From the NCBI GenBank assembly GCA_937948705.1, contig CALECF010000163.1, forward strand, positions 1 through 6,382: a DNA stretch of 6,382 bases, in the 5' to 3' direction. The stretch comes from an uncultured Anaerosolibacter sp. GTDB lineage: Bacteria > Bacillota_A > Clostridia > Peptostreptococcales > Thermotaleaceae. Shown one piece after another: positions 1-6,313 of this stretch. The notes beneath the pieces are model-generated. The model did not search any database. It saw only the letters and a program-made list of their open reading frames with translations, and had not been told where the DNA came from. The position numbers were made by a program, and so were the translations under genes. Within the stretch, counting starts at the first letter, position 1. Each line of letters opens with the position of its first letter.

Positions 1-348
1 AACTACGCAGCTTGTAAAGATTGTGAATACAAGACACGCTGCACAAAAAGTGATAAAGGTAGAAGCATATGTCGACATGTTGATCAGGACTTTCTTGACA
101 CCATTGATTTACAAACAGAACTGAATATGGACAAATATAAACTACGTCAAATGATAGTAGAGCATCCCTTCGGGACCATAAAACGAAGTTGGGGAGCCTA
201 TTATTTCTTAACCAGAAGAAAAATCTCTGTAACCGTAGAGATTTCCTTGGCGTTCCTTTCATACAACTTAAAACGAGTACTGAACATTCTTGGAGTTAAA
301 GAAGTGTTAAGAAGGCTCAGAGAAAGAAGTAAACCAGCACTAGCGTAG
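1..348 (+). CDS. IS1182-family transposase, C-terminal part (5' end outside window)
   Basis: The frame is open from the first base to the TAG at 346-348, giving 115 codons, so the gene starts outside the window. An internal ATG at 127 is not the real start. Two features identify it as the C-terminal part of an IS1182-type DDE transposase. The first is a four-cysteine cluster (C-x2-C-x5-C-x9-C, visible residues 5-24), probably metal-binding. The second is the signature VEHPFGTIKRSWG, whose glutamate (codon 160-162) should be the third catalytic residue of the DDE triad. The region after it (FLTRRK, then SLAFLSYNLKRVLNIL) is also typical of the family end. The protein would cut and join the ends of its own element. 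Whether the whole gene is intact cannot be judged here. It marks the left border of the decayed island. Family assignment is from motif memory and is fairly sure. Confidence 0.88.
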   Translation, partial: NYAACKDCEYKTRCTKSDKGRSICRHVDQDFLDTIDLQTELNMDKYKLRQMIVEHPFGTIKRSWGAYYFLTRRKISVTVEISLAFLSYNLKRVLNILGVKEVLRRLRERSKPALA

Positions 349-360
349 CGTGCTGGTTTA
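330..360 (+). terminator. Hairpin overlapping the transposase stop codon, possible terminator
   Basis: TAAACCAGCAC (330-340) and GTGCTGGTTTA (350-360) form a perfect 11-bp stem with a 9-base loop, TAGCGTAGC. The TAG stop codon of the transposase (346-348) lies within the loop, so the stem contains the gene's last codons. The downstream sequence is A/T-rich but has no clear T-run, so efficient intrinsic termination is uncertain. Other possible roles are bidirectional termination or protection of the insertion sequence from outside transcription. The hairpin itself is certain; its function is inferred. Confidence 0.6.
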
Positions 361-429
361 CTAAAAATATACTATATTTAAAAATCAAACGATGAATAGG
401 GTTGTTAGCTCAGATATCTAGCGGAATAA

Positions 430-1584
430 CCACAAAGTCTGCCGTCCCCACTTGCCCATAGAGGTCAGCTCACAGATCATCAGAGTGAAGCGTTTGAGGA
501 ACTCAGTAAGCATCATGATGGCGTATTGTCCACTACAACAGGATTTGGGAAGACGGTCATTGGAGCAAGATTAATTGCTGAAAAAAAGTGCTCTACGTTG
601 ATTCTAGTCCATACTAAAGAACTGGCGGCTCAATGGAAAGAGCGTTTAGATCAATTCTTACAGGTTGATGAAGTTATAGAAAAACGACGAAAGAATAGCT
701 CTATAATTGGACAACTCGGTGGTGGTAAAAATACCATTAACGGGATTATTGATATTGCCATTATGCAGTCTATGTTTGAGCAGGACAAAAGTGTAAAGCA
801 GATGATCAATCAGTATGGACTTGTTCTTGTGGATTAATGTCACCATATTTCTGCAACAAATTTTAGTAGGATCTTAAGTGCTACAGATGCCAAGTACGTT
901 TATGGACTTACAGCTACACCTATATGAAAAGACGGACATCATCCAATCATATTCATGCATTGCGGTCCTATAAAATACAAGGTTGATGCAAAACAGGAAG
1001 CTAAGAAAAGGGATTTTGAACATTATATTGTGCCAAGATTCACAAGCACAAGAATGCCGTTATATAAAAAGCAAGACGAATGGCACATTACAGAAGTCTA
1101 TCAGCATATTTGCGAGAGCAATTATCGAAATGAAATGATCGTTGCTGATGTTGCTGATGCCATAGACTCAGGCAGAAATCCATTAGTTTTGACAGAAAGA
1201 ACAAGCCACATAGACCGATTAGTGAATCTGATGTCCGATAAAGATTTTGAGGTTATTGTGTTATCAGGGGATCTAAAAACAAGTGAGAGAAAAGAATCCC
1301 TAAGGAAAATTAGAGCACTGGGGGACGAAGATCGATTTGTAATTGTTGCAACAGGAAAGTTGATTGGTGAAGGTTTTGATGAAGCAAGACTAGATACACT
1401 ATTCATGGCAATGCCGATTGCATGGAAAGGTACAATTGCTCAGTATGCCGGAAGACTTCACAGAAATTTCGAGGGAAAAGAAGAAGTTTTAATCTATGAT
1501 TATGTGGATGTTCATATTCCAGTTCTAGAGAGAATGTACCATAAACGGCTGACTGCCTATCGCTCAGTGGGCCATATGTTTTGA
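430..1584 (+). pseudogene. Broken SF2 helicase resembling the TOTE conflict-system helicase
   Basis: One frame carries a nearly full set of SF2 helicase motifs: Q-like region RGQLTDHQ, Walker A TTGFGKT (535-555), Ia VHTKELAAQW (610-639), VD-stop-CHH where VDECHH is expected (829-846), III GLTATP (904-921), V ATGKLIGEGFD (1348-1380) and VI QYAGRLHR (1441-1464). The pieces GQLGGGKN, DIAIMQS, MHCGPIKYKVDAK and LVLTERTSHIDRLV recall TOTE-type primase-helicase proteins, in which this helicase follows a primase domain. In-frame stops interrupt it: TAA at 835-837 (GAA to TAA, the Walker B glutamate) and TGA at 925-927 (probably CGA to TGA). The frame opens after a stop at 427-429, with no usable start or primase domain. 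The coding similarity seems to begin near 455-465. At the 3' end it runs into a nuclease fragment. As it stands it cannot make a working ATPase. Confidence 0.85.
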
Positions 1585-1868
1585 TAGATTTGAAGATGGG
1601 AAGCCTTAAACCAGAAAATATTGGCCAAATGAACATGTATGTTAATTACTATGCTAACGAGGTAAATGATGAGGGCGATGAAAAGCCTATTGGAATAATC
1701 CTGTGTGCAGATACCGCTGAGATTGTCGCTGAGTATGCGCTGGGTGGGCTCGAAAACCAGATATTCGCTTCAAAATATGTATATTATATTCCCAATAAGG
1801 ATGAGCTAATAAAACAGGTTCAGGATGTTATCAAAGATTTAGGAGATAGAAATAATGAGAATAATTAG
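1572..1868 (+). pseudogene. DUF1016/YhcG-type PD-(D/E)XK nuclease, C-terminal fragment
   Basis: In the frame of codon 1581, the sequence YVLIDLKMG, GQMNMYVNYY, PIGIILCAD, VAEYAL and QIFASKY matches the C-terminal catalytic domain of DUF1016 (YhcG-like) proteins. These belong to the PD-(D/E)XK nuclease superfamily and often sit in restriction or defence islands. The usual protein is about 350 residues; only about 98 codons remain. The I-D-L-K motif supplies the (D/E)-x-K half of the active site. The preceding aspartate strand and the whole N-terminal DUF1016 domain are absent. The fragment begins inside the end of the helicase remnant, in a different frame. It has no believable start: the TTG at 1581 lacks a ribosome binding site and lies inside the conserved motif. 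I read it as the right arm of a deletion joint, and it is almost certainly non-functional. Family assignment is fairly sure. Confidence 0.8.
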
Positions 1869-1882
1869 CACAAATAGTATCC

Positions 1883-1887
1883 GGAGG
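1883..1887 (+). promoter_or_regulatory. Strong ribosome binding site for the 523-aa gene
   Basis: GGAGG lies 7 bases before the ATG at 1895, an ideal Shine-Dalgarno for a Bacillota gene. It fixes the start of the 523-codon gene and shows that the gene does not depend on translation of the nuclease remnant, which ends at 1868. No convincing -35/-10 pair was found just upstream, so the promoter may lie further left. Confidence 0.85.
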
Positions 1888-1894
1888 GAGAAAA

Positions 1895-3466
1895 ATGACC
1901 TTGGATAAATATGATTTGATGAGTCGCTCAAAAGAAGAAATAATTACATTAGTCGATAAATTAATGAATAAATTAAATGAGAAAGAACGGTTGGAGTTTG
2001 TTTCAAAATGGATAAGTCCACAAGCTGCACTTGATGAGGCAGTGTTAAGCGACTGTAGCAGTTTTAGTGAAAAAGTTGAATCTTTTTGCAAAGAATGCTT
2101 AGGTGGGAAATGGGCTATTGAGCCCGATTACGATTATGAATATAACCATGACTATTATTATGACGATGAAGAAATATATGATTATAGTGAAAGCGAATGG
2201 GCAGAAAGGTTTTCAACGCTCTTAAATCTTTCGTTGATGTATTCCAGGAATAAAAACTATGAAGTTTCATATACTGCTTTTGATAAGTTGATGAATTGTC
2301 TTCACGAAGCTGAGTTTGATGAAGGTATTTTAGGAACTGAAAACCCGATGGACTATATAGAGATTGAGTGGGGCGAAGTGTTTGAGGAATACTTTCTTTC
2401 GATGAGAAATCAGTTATCGGATAAAAAACAACTTGCTTACAAAGCAGTTGATGTATGGATTGACTTTGGAGAGAGATGTACTGATAGCCTCTTGAATAAT
2501 ATTAATGATATCACATATATTGAAGAATCGATCACAACGAATATTGCAGATCATGTGGATTGTTGGGCTATGCAACACCTATTATATGAATTGTTGAAGA
2601 GATTTTATATAAGGCTTGGTCTTGAATTTAATGAAATAATGATTGCAAAAAGCTTGGTTTGCTATAATCCTAATTTTTTAAATGATTTAGCTCAAGGATA
2701 TATAAACTGTGAAATGTGGGGTGAGGCTGTCCAGGTTATTAGAGACGCGCTACATGAGATTACAAATGAGCAGATGATTTCAGTTCTGAAGACAAAGCTG
2801 GTGGATTGTTTTGAAATTCTGGGTATGACTAGTGATGCATATGATGTTGCATCGGGAATGTTTATTGCTTATAACAGTCATGGGTTATATTTAAAAGCTA
2901 GAAGCGTTGCGATAAAAAATAGTAATTTGGAAAACTTTATAGAGAGTATGAAAAACCATGTTCAATCCAATAAAAGGTATGATTCTATAACCACTTTGCT
3001 AAGAATACTGTCATTTGAAGGATATACTTTAGAGCTTATTGATACAGCACTGAAATCTGATGGTTATTCTCGACATGATAATTTGAAATACACTTCGAAA
3101 TCTTTGATTTATCGTGCATTAGGTTCTGAAAAAGTTATGTTCCCTGATTTAAAAGAATACCTGCAATCAATTGAGGATAATAAAATTGCTGGAATTGTTG
3201 ACATGATAAAAATACCTTTGACTTCTGATGATAAGCAGTTTCTATTGAATAGTACTATTGAAATTCTTAAACAGATGGTGCAATTCCACATTAATGCTGC
3301 TCAGAGAAGTAGATATGCTAGAGCAGCCTATTATTGTGGAGTAATAAAGGATATTTATATTTATAATAATGAAAAAGATGAATTTAATCAGTATTATGGG
3401 AAAATTCTAATGGAGAATAACAGAAGACCAGCTTTGAAGGATGAGATGAAAAGAAAGCTTTTTTAA
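1895..3466 (+). CDS. 523-aa helical-repeat protein of unknown function with SWIM-protein-like C-terminus
   Basis: This intact gene has an ATG start and a strong GGAGG site. I do not recognise the full-length protein. There is no signal peptide or membrane segment, so it is probably cytoplasmic. Residues 1-70 are helical and charged (EKERLEF, SPQAALDEA) and include a CKEC pair at 65-68. Residues 77-100 form a Tyr/Asp/Glu-rich tract (DYDYEYNHDYYYDD). The rest reads as successive amphipathic helices, such as FLNDLAQGYINCEMWGEAV, suggesting an alpha-solenoid of TPR type. The last 58 residues (RYARAAYYCG, then ENNRRPALKDEMKRKL) recall the C-terminal solenoid of bacterial SWIM zinc-finger proteins, but the CxC...CxH finger is not present. 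The gene lies between the nuclease fragment and a small acidic-protein gene 42 bases downstream. A scaffold or partner-binding role is inference only. Confidence 0.88.
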   Translation: MTLDKYDLMSRSKEEIITLVDKLMNKLNEKERLEFVSKWISPQAALDEAVLSDCSSFSEKVESFCKECLGGKWAIEPDYDYEYNHDYYYDDEEIYDYSESEWAERFSTLLNLSLMYSRNKNYEVSYTAFDKLMNCLHEAEFDEGILGTENPMDYIEIEWGEVFEEYFLSMRNQLSDKKQLAYKAVDVWIDFGERCTDSLLNNINDITYIEESITTNIADHVDCWAMQHLLYELLKRFYIRLGLEFNEIMIAKSLVCYNPNFLNDLAQGYINCEMWGEAVQVIRDALHEITNEQMISVLKTKLVDCFEILGMTSDAYDVASGMFIAYNSHGLYLKARSVAIKNSNLENFIESMKNHVQSNKRYDSITTLLRILSFEGYTLELIDTALKSDGYSRHDNLKYTSKSLIYRALGSEKVMFPDLKEYLQSIEDNKIAGIVDMIKIPLTSDDKQFLLNSTIEILKQMVQFHINAAQRSRYARAAYYCGVIKDIYIYNNEKDEFNQYYGKILMENNRRPALKDEMKRKLF

Positions 3467-3508
3467 TTTAAGACCTATACAGGCATTGGTGGGAGTACTA
3501 TATAAAAC

Positions 3509-3727
3509 ATGAGTAAAAATAAAAAGTCAAAAAACATAAACGACAATGTCGAAGTATGGACAGAGGAACAATATGAAGATTATTTAAAAGGGCTGCATGG
3601 TATGGAATTTATAGCTGGATTTACAGAAGGCGGGGTGCCTTATGGTTTGTTCAATGAACGAGAAGAAATATATATAGTAGAAAAAGTGAACAACCTAAAT
3701 GAAGTAGATGATGAAATACCGTTTTAG
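3509..3727 (+). CDS. 72-aa acidic protein of unknown function
   Basis: This is a small intact gene with an ATG start. GGTGGGAG (3488-3495) lies upstream at a rather long spacing of about 13 bases, so translation may be modest. The protein has a lysine-rich head (MSKNKKSKN), an acidic helix (VWTEEQYEDYLKGLHGM), a compact core (EFIAGFTEGGVPYGLF) and an acidic tail ending EVDDEIPF. It has no membrane segment and no cysteine. The core is patterned enough to suggest a folded domain, and I have a vague memory of similar short hypothetical proteins in Gram-positive bacteria, but I assign no function. It starts 42 bases after the 523-aa gene and is probably co-transcribed with it. Its acidity and size would suit a small inhibitor or regulator, which is inference only. 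Confidence 0.75.
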   Translation: MSKNKKSKNINDNVEVWTEEQYEDYLKGLHGMEFIAGFTEGGVPYGLFNEREEIYIVEKVNNLNEVDDEIPF

Positions 3728-3744
3728 AAAACGGAAGAATAATA

Positions 3745-3798
3745 ATGGCAAATTATATTTTGGAGAATAATTCATCTAAAAAATTAGATGTAATTTGA
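3745..3798 (+). CDS. Possible 17-codon mini-ORF, perhaps the 5' stub of a lost gene
   Basis: An ATG at 3745 is preceded by GGAAG (3733-3737) at 7 bases, which is good initiation spacing. It reads 17 codons (MANYILENN...LDVI) to TGA at 3796. It shares a frame with the truncated DUF3427 helicase downstream, but three stops (3796, 3799, 3808) separate them. It could be the true beginning of a gene whose body was deleted, a short leader peptide, or chance. No similarity is recognised. Confidence 0.25.
   Translation: MANYILENNSSKKLDVI
3773..3790 (+). repeat. Small A/T-rich hairpin in the spacer
   Basis: CATCTAA (3773-3779) and TTAGATG (3784-3790) form a perfect 7-bp stem with an AAAA loop, followed by TAATTTG. 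The stem is A/T-rich and the T-run is poor, so it is at best a weak terminator after the 72-aa gene. It lies inside the mini-ORF. It may also be chance in an A/T-rich spacer. Confidence 0.35.
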
Positions 3799-3810
3799 TA
3801 AGAGAATTGA

Positions 3811-5652
3811 ATTTTTAGTTTTTACTTGACACCGGCTGATAAATTTCATCACGCAGCAGCAGATTCATATCAAAAAATCTTAAACGATTATCAACCCAAA
3901 ATACTATTAGGTCTGACCGCTACACCTGAAAGAATGGATGGAAAGAATGTTTTGGAGTACTTTGAAAATACCATTGCCAGTGAAATGAGATTACCAGAAG
4001 CTATTGATAGGAAACTATTATGTCCATTTCAATATTTTTGCGTTACAGATACCGTTGATTTATCAAAGCTCAAGTGGAGTAGAACCAGCTATGACATTAA
4101 AGAATTGGAAAATGTATATACATCAGACAGGATAAGGAGTCAACAGATTGTAAACAGCTTAGATCGATATGTTGCAGATATCAATGAAGTAAAAGGGCTA
4201 GGGTTTTGTGTGAGTATCGATCATGCAAAGTACATGGAAAACTTTTTCAGTAGTGTAGGCATACCTTCGGTGGCTTTATACGCCGGAATGGATCGAAGAG
4301 AAAGAGAGAATGCGAAGAATAAGCTTGTCCAAGGAGAAATAAAGTTTATATTTGTTGTTGATTTATATAATGAAGGGGTAGATATACCGGAGATTAATAC
4401 GGTGTTATTTTTAAGACCGACAGAGAGTTTAACCGTGTTTGTACAACAATTAGGGAGAGGACTAAGACTATCAGAGGATAAAGAATGCCTGACAGTGCTA
4501 GATTTTGTAGGACAAGCCCATAAGAACTATAATTTTGAGGAAAAATTTATTGCACTAGTAGGAAGAACAAAGTATTCCGTACGTCATTATGTAGAGAATG
4601 GTTTTTTTAATCTACCCAAGGGGTGTTTTATTCAGTTAGAAAAGCAGGCGAAAGAATACATATTAAGAAATATAAAAGAAAGTGCAAACACAAGGAAGAA
4701 TCTTGTTTCCAGAATAAAATATTTTGAGAACTATACAGGATTAAAATTGACATTGCAAAATTTCTTGAAGTATTATCATTTGTCTTTATATGATTTTTAC
4801 GGGAAAAGTGGTGATAGAACTTTTAGAAGAATGATGATAGAGGCAGTATTAAAATCTGATTTTGATTATCCTAATGAAAATCTGATTACTAAGAAATTGC
4901 CTAATCTATTTCATATCAACTCAAGAAAACTAATCAAGTTCTTGATCGATTATCTAAAAGATGGATTCTCAATGAGTAATGAAGAAGAGCAACTTATGCT
5001 TGCTATGTTTTATTATTCATTTTATCATGCATCACCTAAAAAGGAAGGCTTTTTAACCTTTGAAGAAGGTATTAAGTATATTATTGCAAATCACGAAATG
5101 AAGGAAGAAATTTTAGAAATATTGCAGTTCAATTATGCCAGCATTGACTTTTTAGAGATTGAAAATGATTTTATTTTTCCGTGTCCGCTAGGTGTACATG
5201 GTAGATATTCAACAGCTCAAGTACTGGCCAGTTTAGGATATTTTAATGAAGAAAGCAGCCCTTCCTTTAGGGAAGGTGTAAAATACTTTAAAGACAAGAA
5301 CTTGGATATTTTCTTTATTACTCTTAATAAGTCAGAAAAAGATTTTTCTCCGTCTACTCTCTACGAGGATTATGCCATAAATGAAAAGCTGTTTCATTGG
5401 CAAACTCAGAGTAAAGTTTCAGAAGAAAGCAGTACAGCCCAGCGATATATTCAACATAAAAAAACAGGAAATAAAATTGCGCTGTTTGTAAGAGAGTATA
5501 CAACAGAGAATGGATATACTGCGCCTTTTGTATTCTTAGGGTCTTGTGAGTATGTGAGTCATTCCGGTAGGAAGCCAATGAGCTTTGTTTGGAGATTGAA
5601 TGAAGAAATGCCACCCATGTTTGTTCCGAAAGCCAATAAGAGTATAGTATAG
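3811..5652 (+). pseudogene. N-terminally truncated DUF3427-family SF2 helicase
   Basis: The frame opens after TGA at 3808 and runs without stops to TAG at 5652. Counting from a TTG at 3826, which has no ribosome binding site, it shows a degenerate DEAH-like box DKFHHAAADSY (residues 5-15), motif III GLTATPERMDG (29-39), motif V DLYNEGVDIPEI (179-190) and motif VI QQLGRGLR (207-214). A long C-terminal region of DUF3427 type follows, with YYHLSLYDFY, GRYSTAQVLASLG and a terminal FVFLGSCEYVSHSG block. Full-length relatives are roughly 900-1100 residues, often with an N-terminal phospholipase D-like nuclease domain. That domain, Walker A and motif Ia are all missing. The Walker B glutamate is lysine (codon AAA, 3841-3843). 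It therefore cannot hydrolyse ATP as a helicase. The remaining 608 codons are clean, so the loss is recent or the C-terminal part is still used. It probably forms an operon with the Nudix gene. Confidence 0.85.
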
Positions 5653-5658
5653 AAAAAT

Positions 5659-5666
5659 AGGAAGTG
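5659..5666 (+). promoter_or_regulatory. Ribosome binding site for the Nudix gene
   Basis: AGGAAGTG precedes two adjacent ATG codons (5669 and 5672), with spacing suitable for either. The first is used here. The site falls in the 16-base gap after the helicase stop, consistent with co-transcription and independent initiation. Confidence 0.65.
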
Positions 5667-5668
5667 AA

Positions 5669-6055
5669 ATGATGATAGATGTAGTGGCAGCAATACTACT
5701 AAACAAAGATGAACAAGTCCTTATTGCTAGACGAAAGAAAGGAAAAGCTCTGGAAGGGTATTGGGAACTTCCAGGAGGGAAGGTAGAAAAAGGAGAAAGT
5801 TGTGAACAGAGCCTAACAAGAGAATTAAAAGAAGAAATGAATATTGAGATAGAAGTAATGGCGTATGTAGGCGAAAATGTCCATCGATATGAAAACTGTA
5901 TTATAAGATTAATTGTATTTAAAGGAAAAATAGTAAGAGGAGAAGTAAGTCTAATAGATCATGACGCGTATACTTGGGTGCACATAGATAAGTTGTTAGA
6001 CTTCAACCTTGCGCCAGCGGACATTCCTATCGTTGAACTACTGGTATCAAAGTAG
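5669..6055 (+). CDS. Nudix hydrolase (MutT/NudG-like nucleoside triphosphate pyrophosphohydrolase)
   Basis: This is a complete 128-residue protein, the normal length for a single-domain MutT-type enzyme. Such enzymes hydrolyse nucleoside triphosphates or related nucleotides to monophosphate plus pyrophosphate, using Mg2+ held by the Nudix box. The box occupies residues 37-59 (G-x5-E-x7-RELKEE), with the metal-binding glutamates at 52, 55 and 56. The consensus glycine near its end is replaced by Asn58. Before it lie the usual first strand (VVAAILLNKDEQVLIARR) and GYWELPGG; after it comes WVHIDKLLDFNLAPADIPIV. The pattern is closest to the 8-oxo-dGTP/CTP pyrophosphohydrolase branch, but substrate cannot be read from sequence. 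It follows the truncated DUF3427 helicase by 16 bases. Nudix genes beside or fused to DUF3427 helicases are, as I recall, a recurrent arrangement, so this is probably its surviving partner. Confidence 0.92.
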   Translation: MMIDVVAAILLNKDEQVLIARRKKGKALEGYWELPGGKVEKGESCEQSLTRELKEEMNIEIEVMAYVGENVHRYENCIIRLIVFKGKIVRGEVSLIDHDAYTWVHIDKLLDFNLAPADIPIVELLVSK

Positions 6056-6064
6056 AAAGTATAA

Positions 6065-6099
6065 CAAAAGACATAAGGGTACATTTCGATTGTCTTTTG
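6065..6099 (+). terminator. Possible weak terminator after the Nudix gene
   Basis: CAAAAGACA (6065-6073) and TGTCTTTTG (6091-6099) are perfect 9-base inverted repeats with a 17-base loop, starting 9 bases past the Nudix stop. An A-run leads in and the 3' arm ends in four Ts. The loop is long and the stem A/T-rich, so it would be a weak intrinsic terminator at best. Its position at the end of the likely operon is the main argument. Confidence 0.4.
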
Positions 6100-6188
6100 A
6101 AGATTTCCATTGTACAGTTGATCAATTGGTGTCCCAAAATTGTTTGATTTTATTGTCTGGAAATTGCTTAATATATTTTACCACTTAT

Positions 6189-6272
6189 AACGAGAGGACT
6201 GAGTTAAGCATAAGGCAGTTAGATCGCGTGTTAGGAATAGGAAAAACTATCATTGAAAAAGCTGTAGAATAA
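6189..6272 (+). pseudogene. Possible C-terminal remnant of a REP-associated (Y1) tyrosine transposase
   Basis: The final codons before TAA at 6270 read LSIRQLDRVLGIGKTIIEKA. Many REP-associated tyrosine transposases (Y1_Tnp, IS200-like) end in a helix-turn-helix of the form SIRQLsRltGIskgiIqkA. The catalytic HUH and tyrosine parts, about 200 residues, are missing. The frame continues upstream to 6009, but only by overlapping the Nudix gene in another frame, so that stretch is not believable as part of this protein. Other DNA-binding proteins share this kind of helix-turn-helix, so the family is a guess supported by one short motif. Confidence 0.45.
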
Positions 6273-6313
6273 GGGATTTTGAGCTAGCAGACAAACACAA
6301 CGTCTTGGTATCC

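Noticed and set aside
399..450. tRNA-like start GGGTTGTTAGCTCAG
   Set aside because: It resembles a tRNA A-box, but the D-stem does not close properly, no T-arm motif (GGTTCGAATCC-like) follows, and no cloverleaf can be drawn. Probably chance.
526..837. A stand-alone 103-aa ATPase gene starting with TTG at 526
   Set aside because: The TTG lies inside the helicase motif I region (HDGVLSTTTGFGKT), homologous sequence continues upstream in frame, and the stop replaces a conserved residue. It is a piece of one broken gene.
1122..1406. Antisense ORF opposite the helicase remnant
   Set aside because: Serine-rich shadow of the + strand coding frame, with no start signal or recognisable motif. The other reverse-strand ORFs (658-846, 1403-1636, 1831-2091, 3109-3291, 5354-5614) were rejected for the same reason.
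955..1584. A separate 209-aa helicase C-terminal gene starting at ATG 955
   Set aside because: The ATG is an internal methionine of a conserved stretch (MHCGPIKYKVDAK) with no ribosome binding site. It belongs to the same pseudogene.
3826..3855. TTGACA at 3826 as a -35 promoter element
   Set aside because: No acceptable -10 hexamer occurs 16-18 bases downstream, and the sequence lies in the conserved helicase coding region.
6009..6188. Upstream part of the ORF ending at 6272
   Set aside because: It begins inside the Nudix gene in another frame, lacks a ribosome binding site, and shows no family motif before 6189. Only the last codons resemble a known protein.
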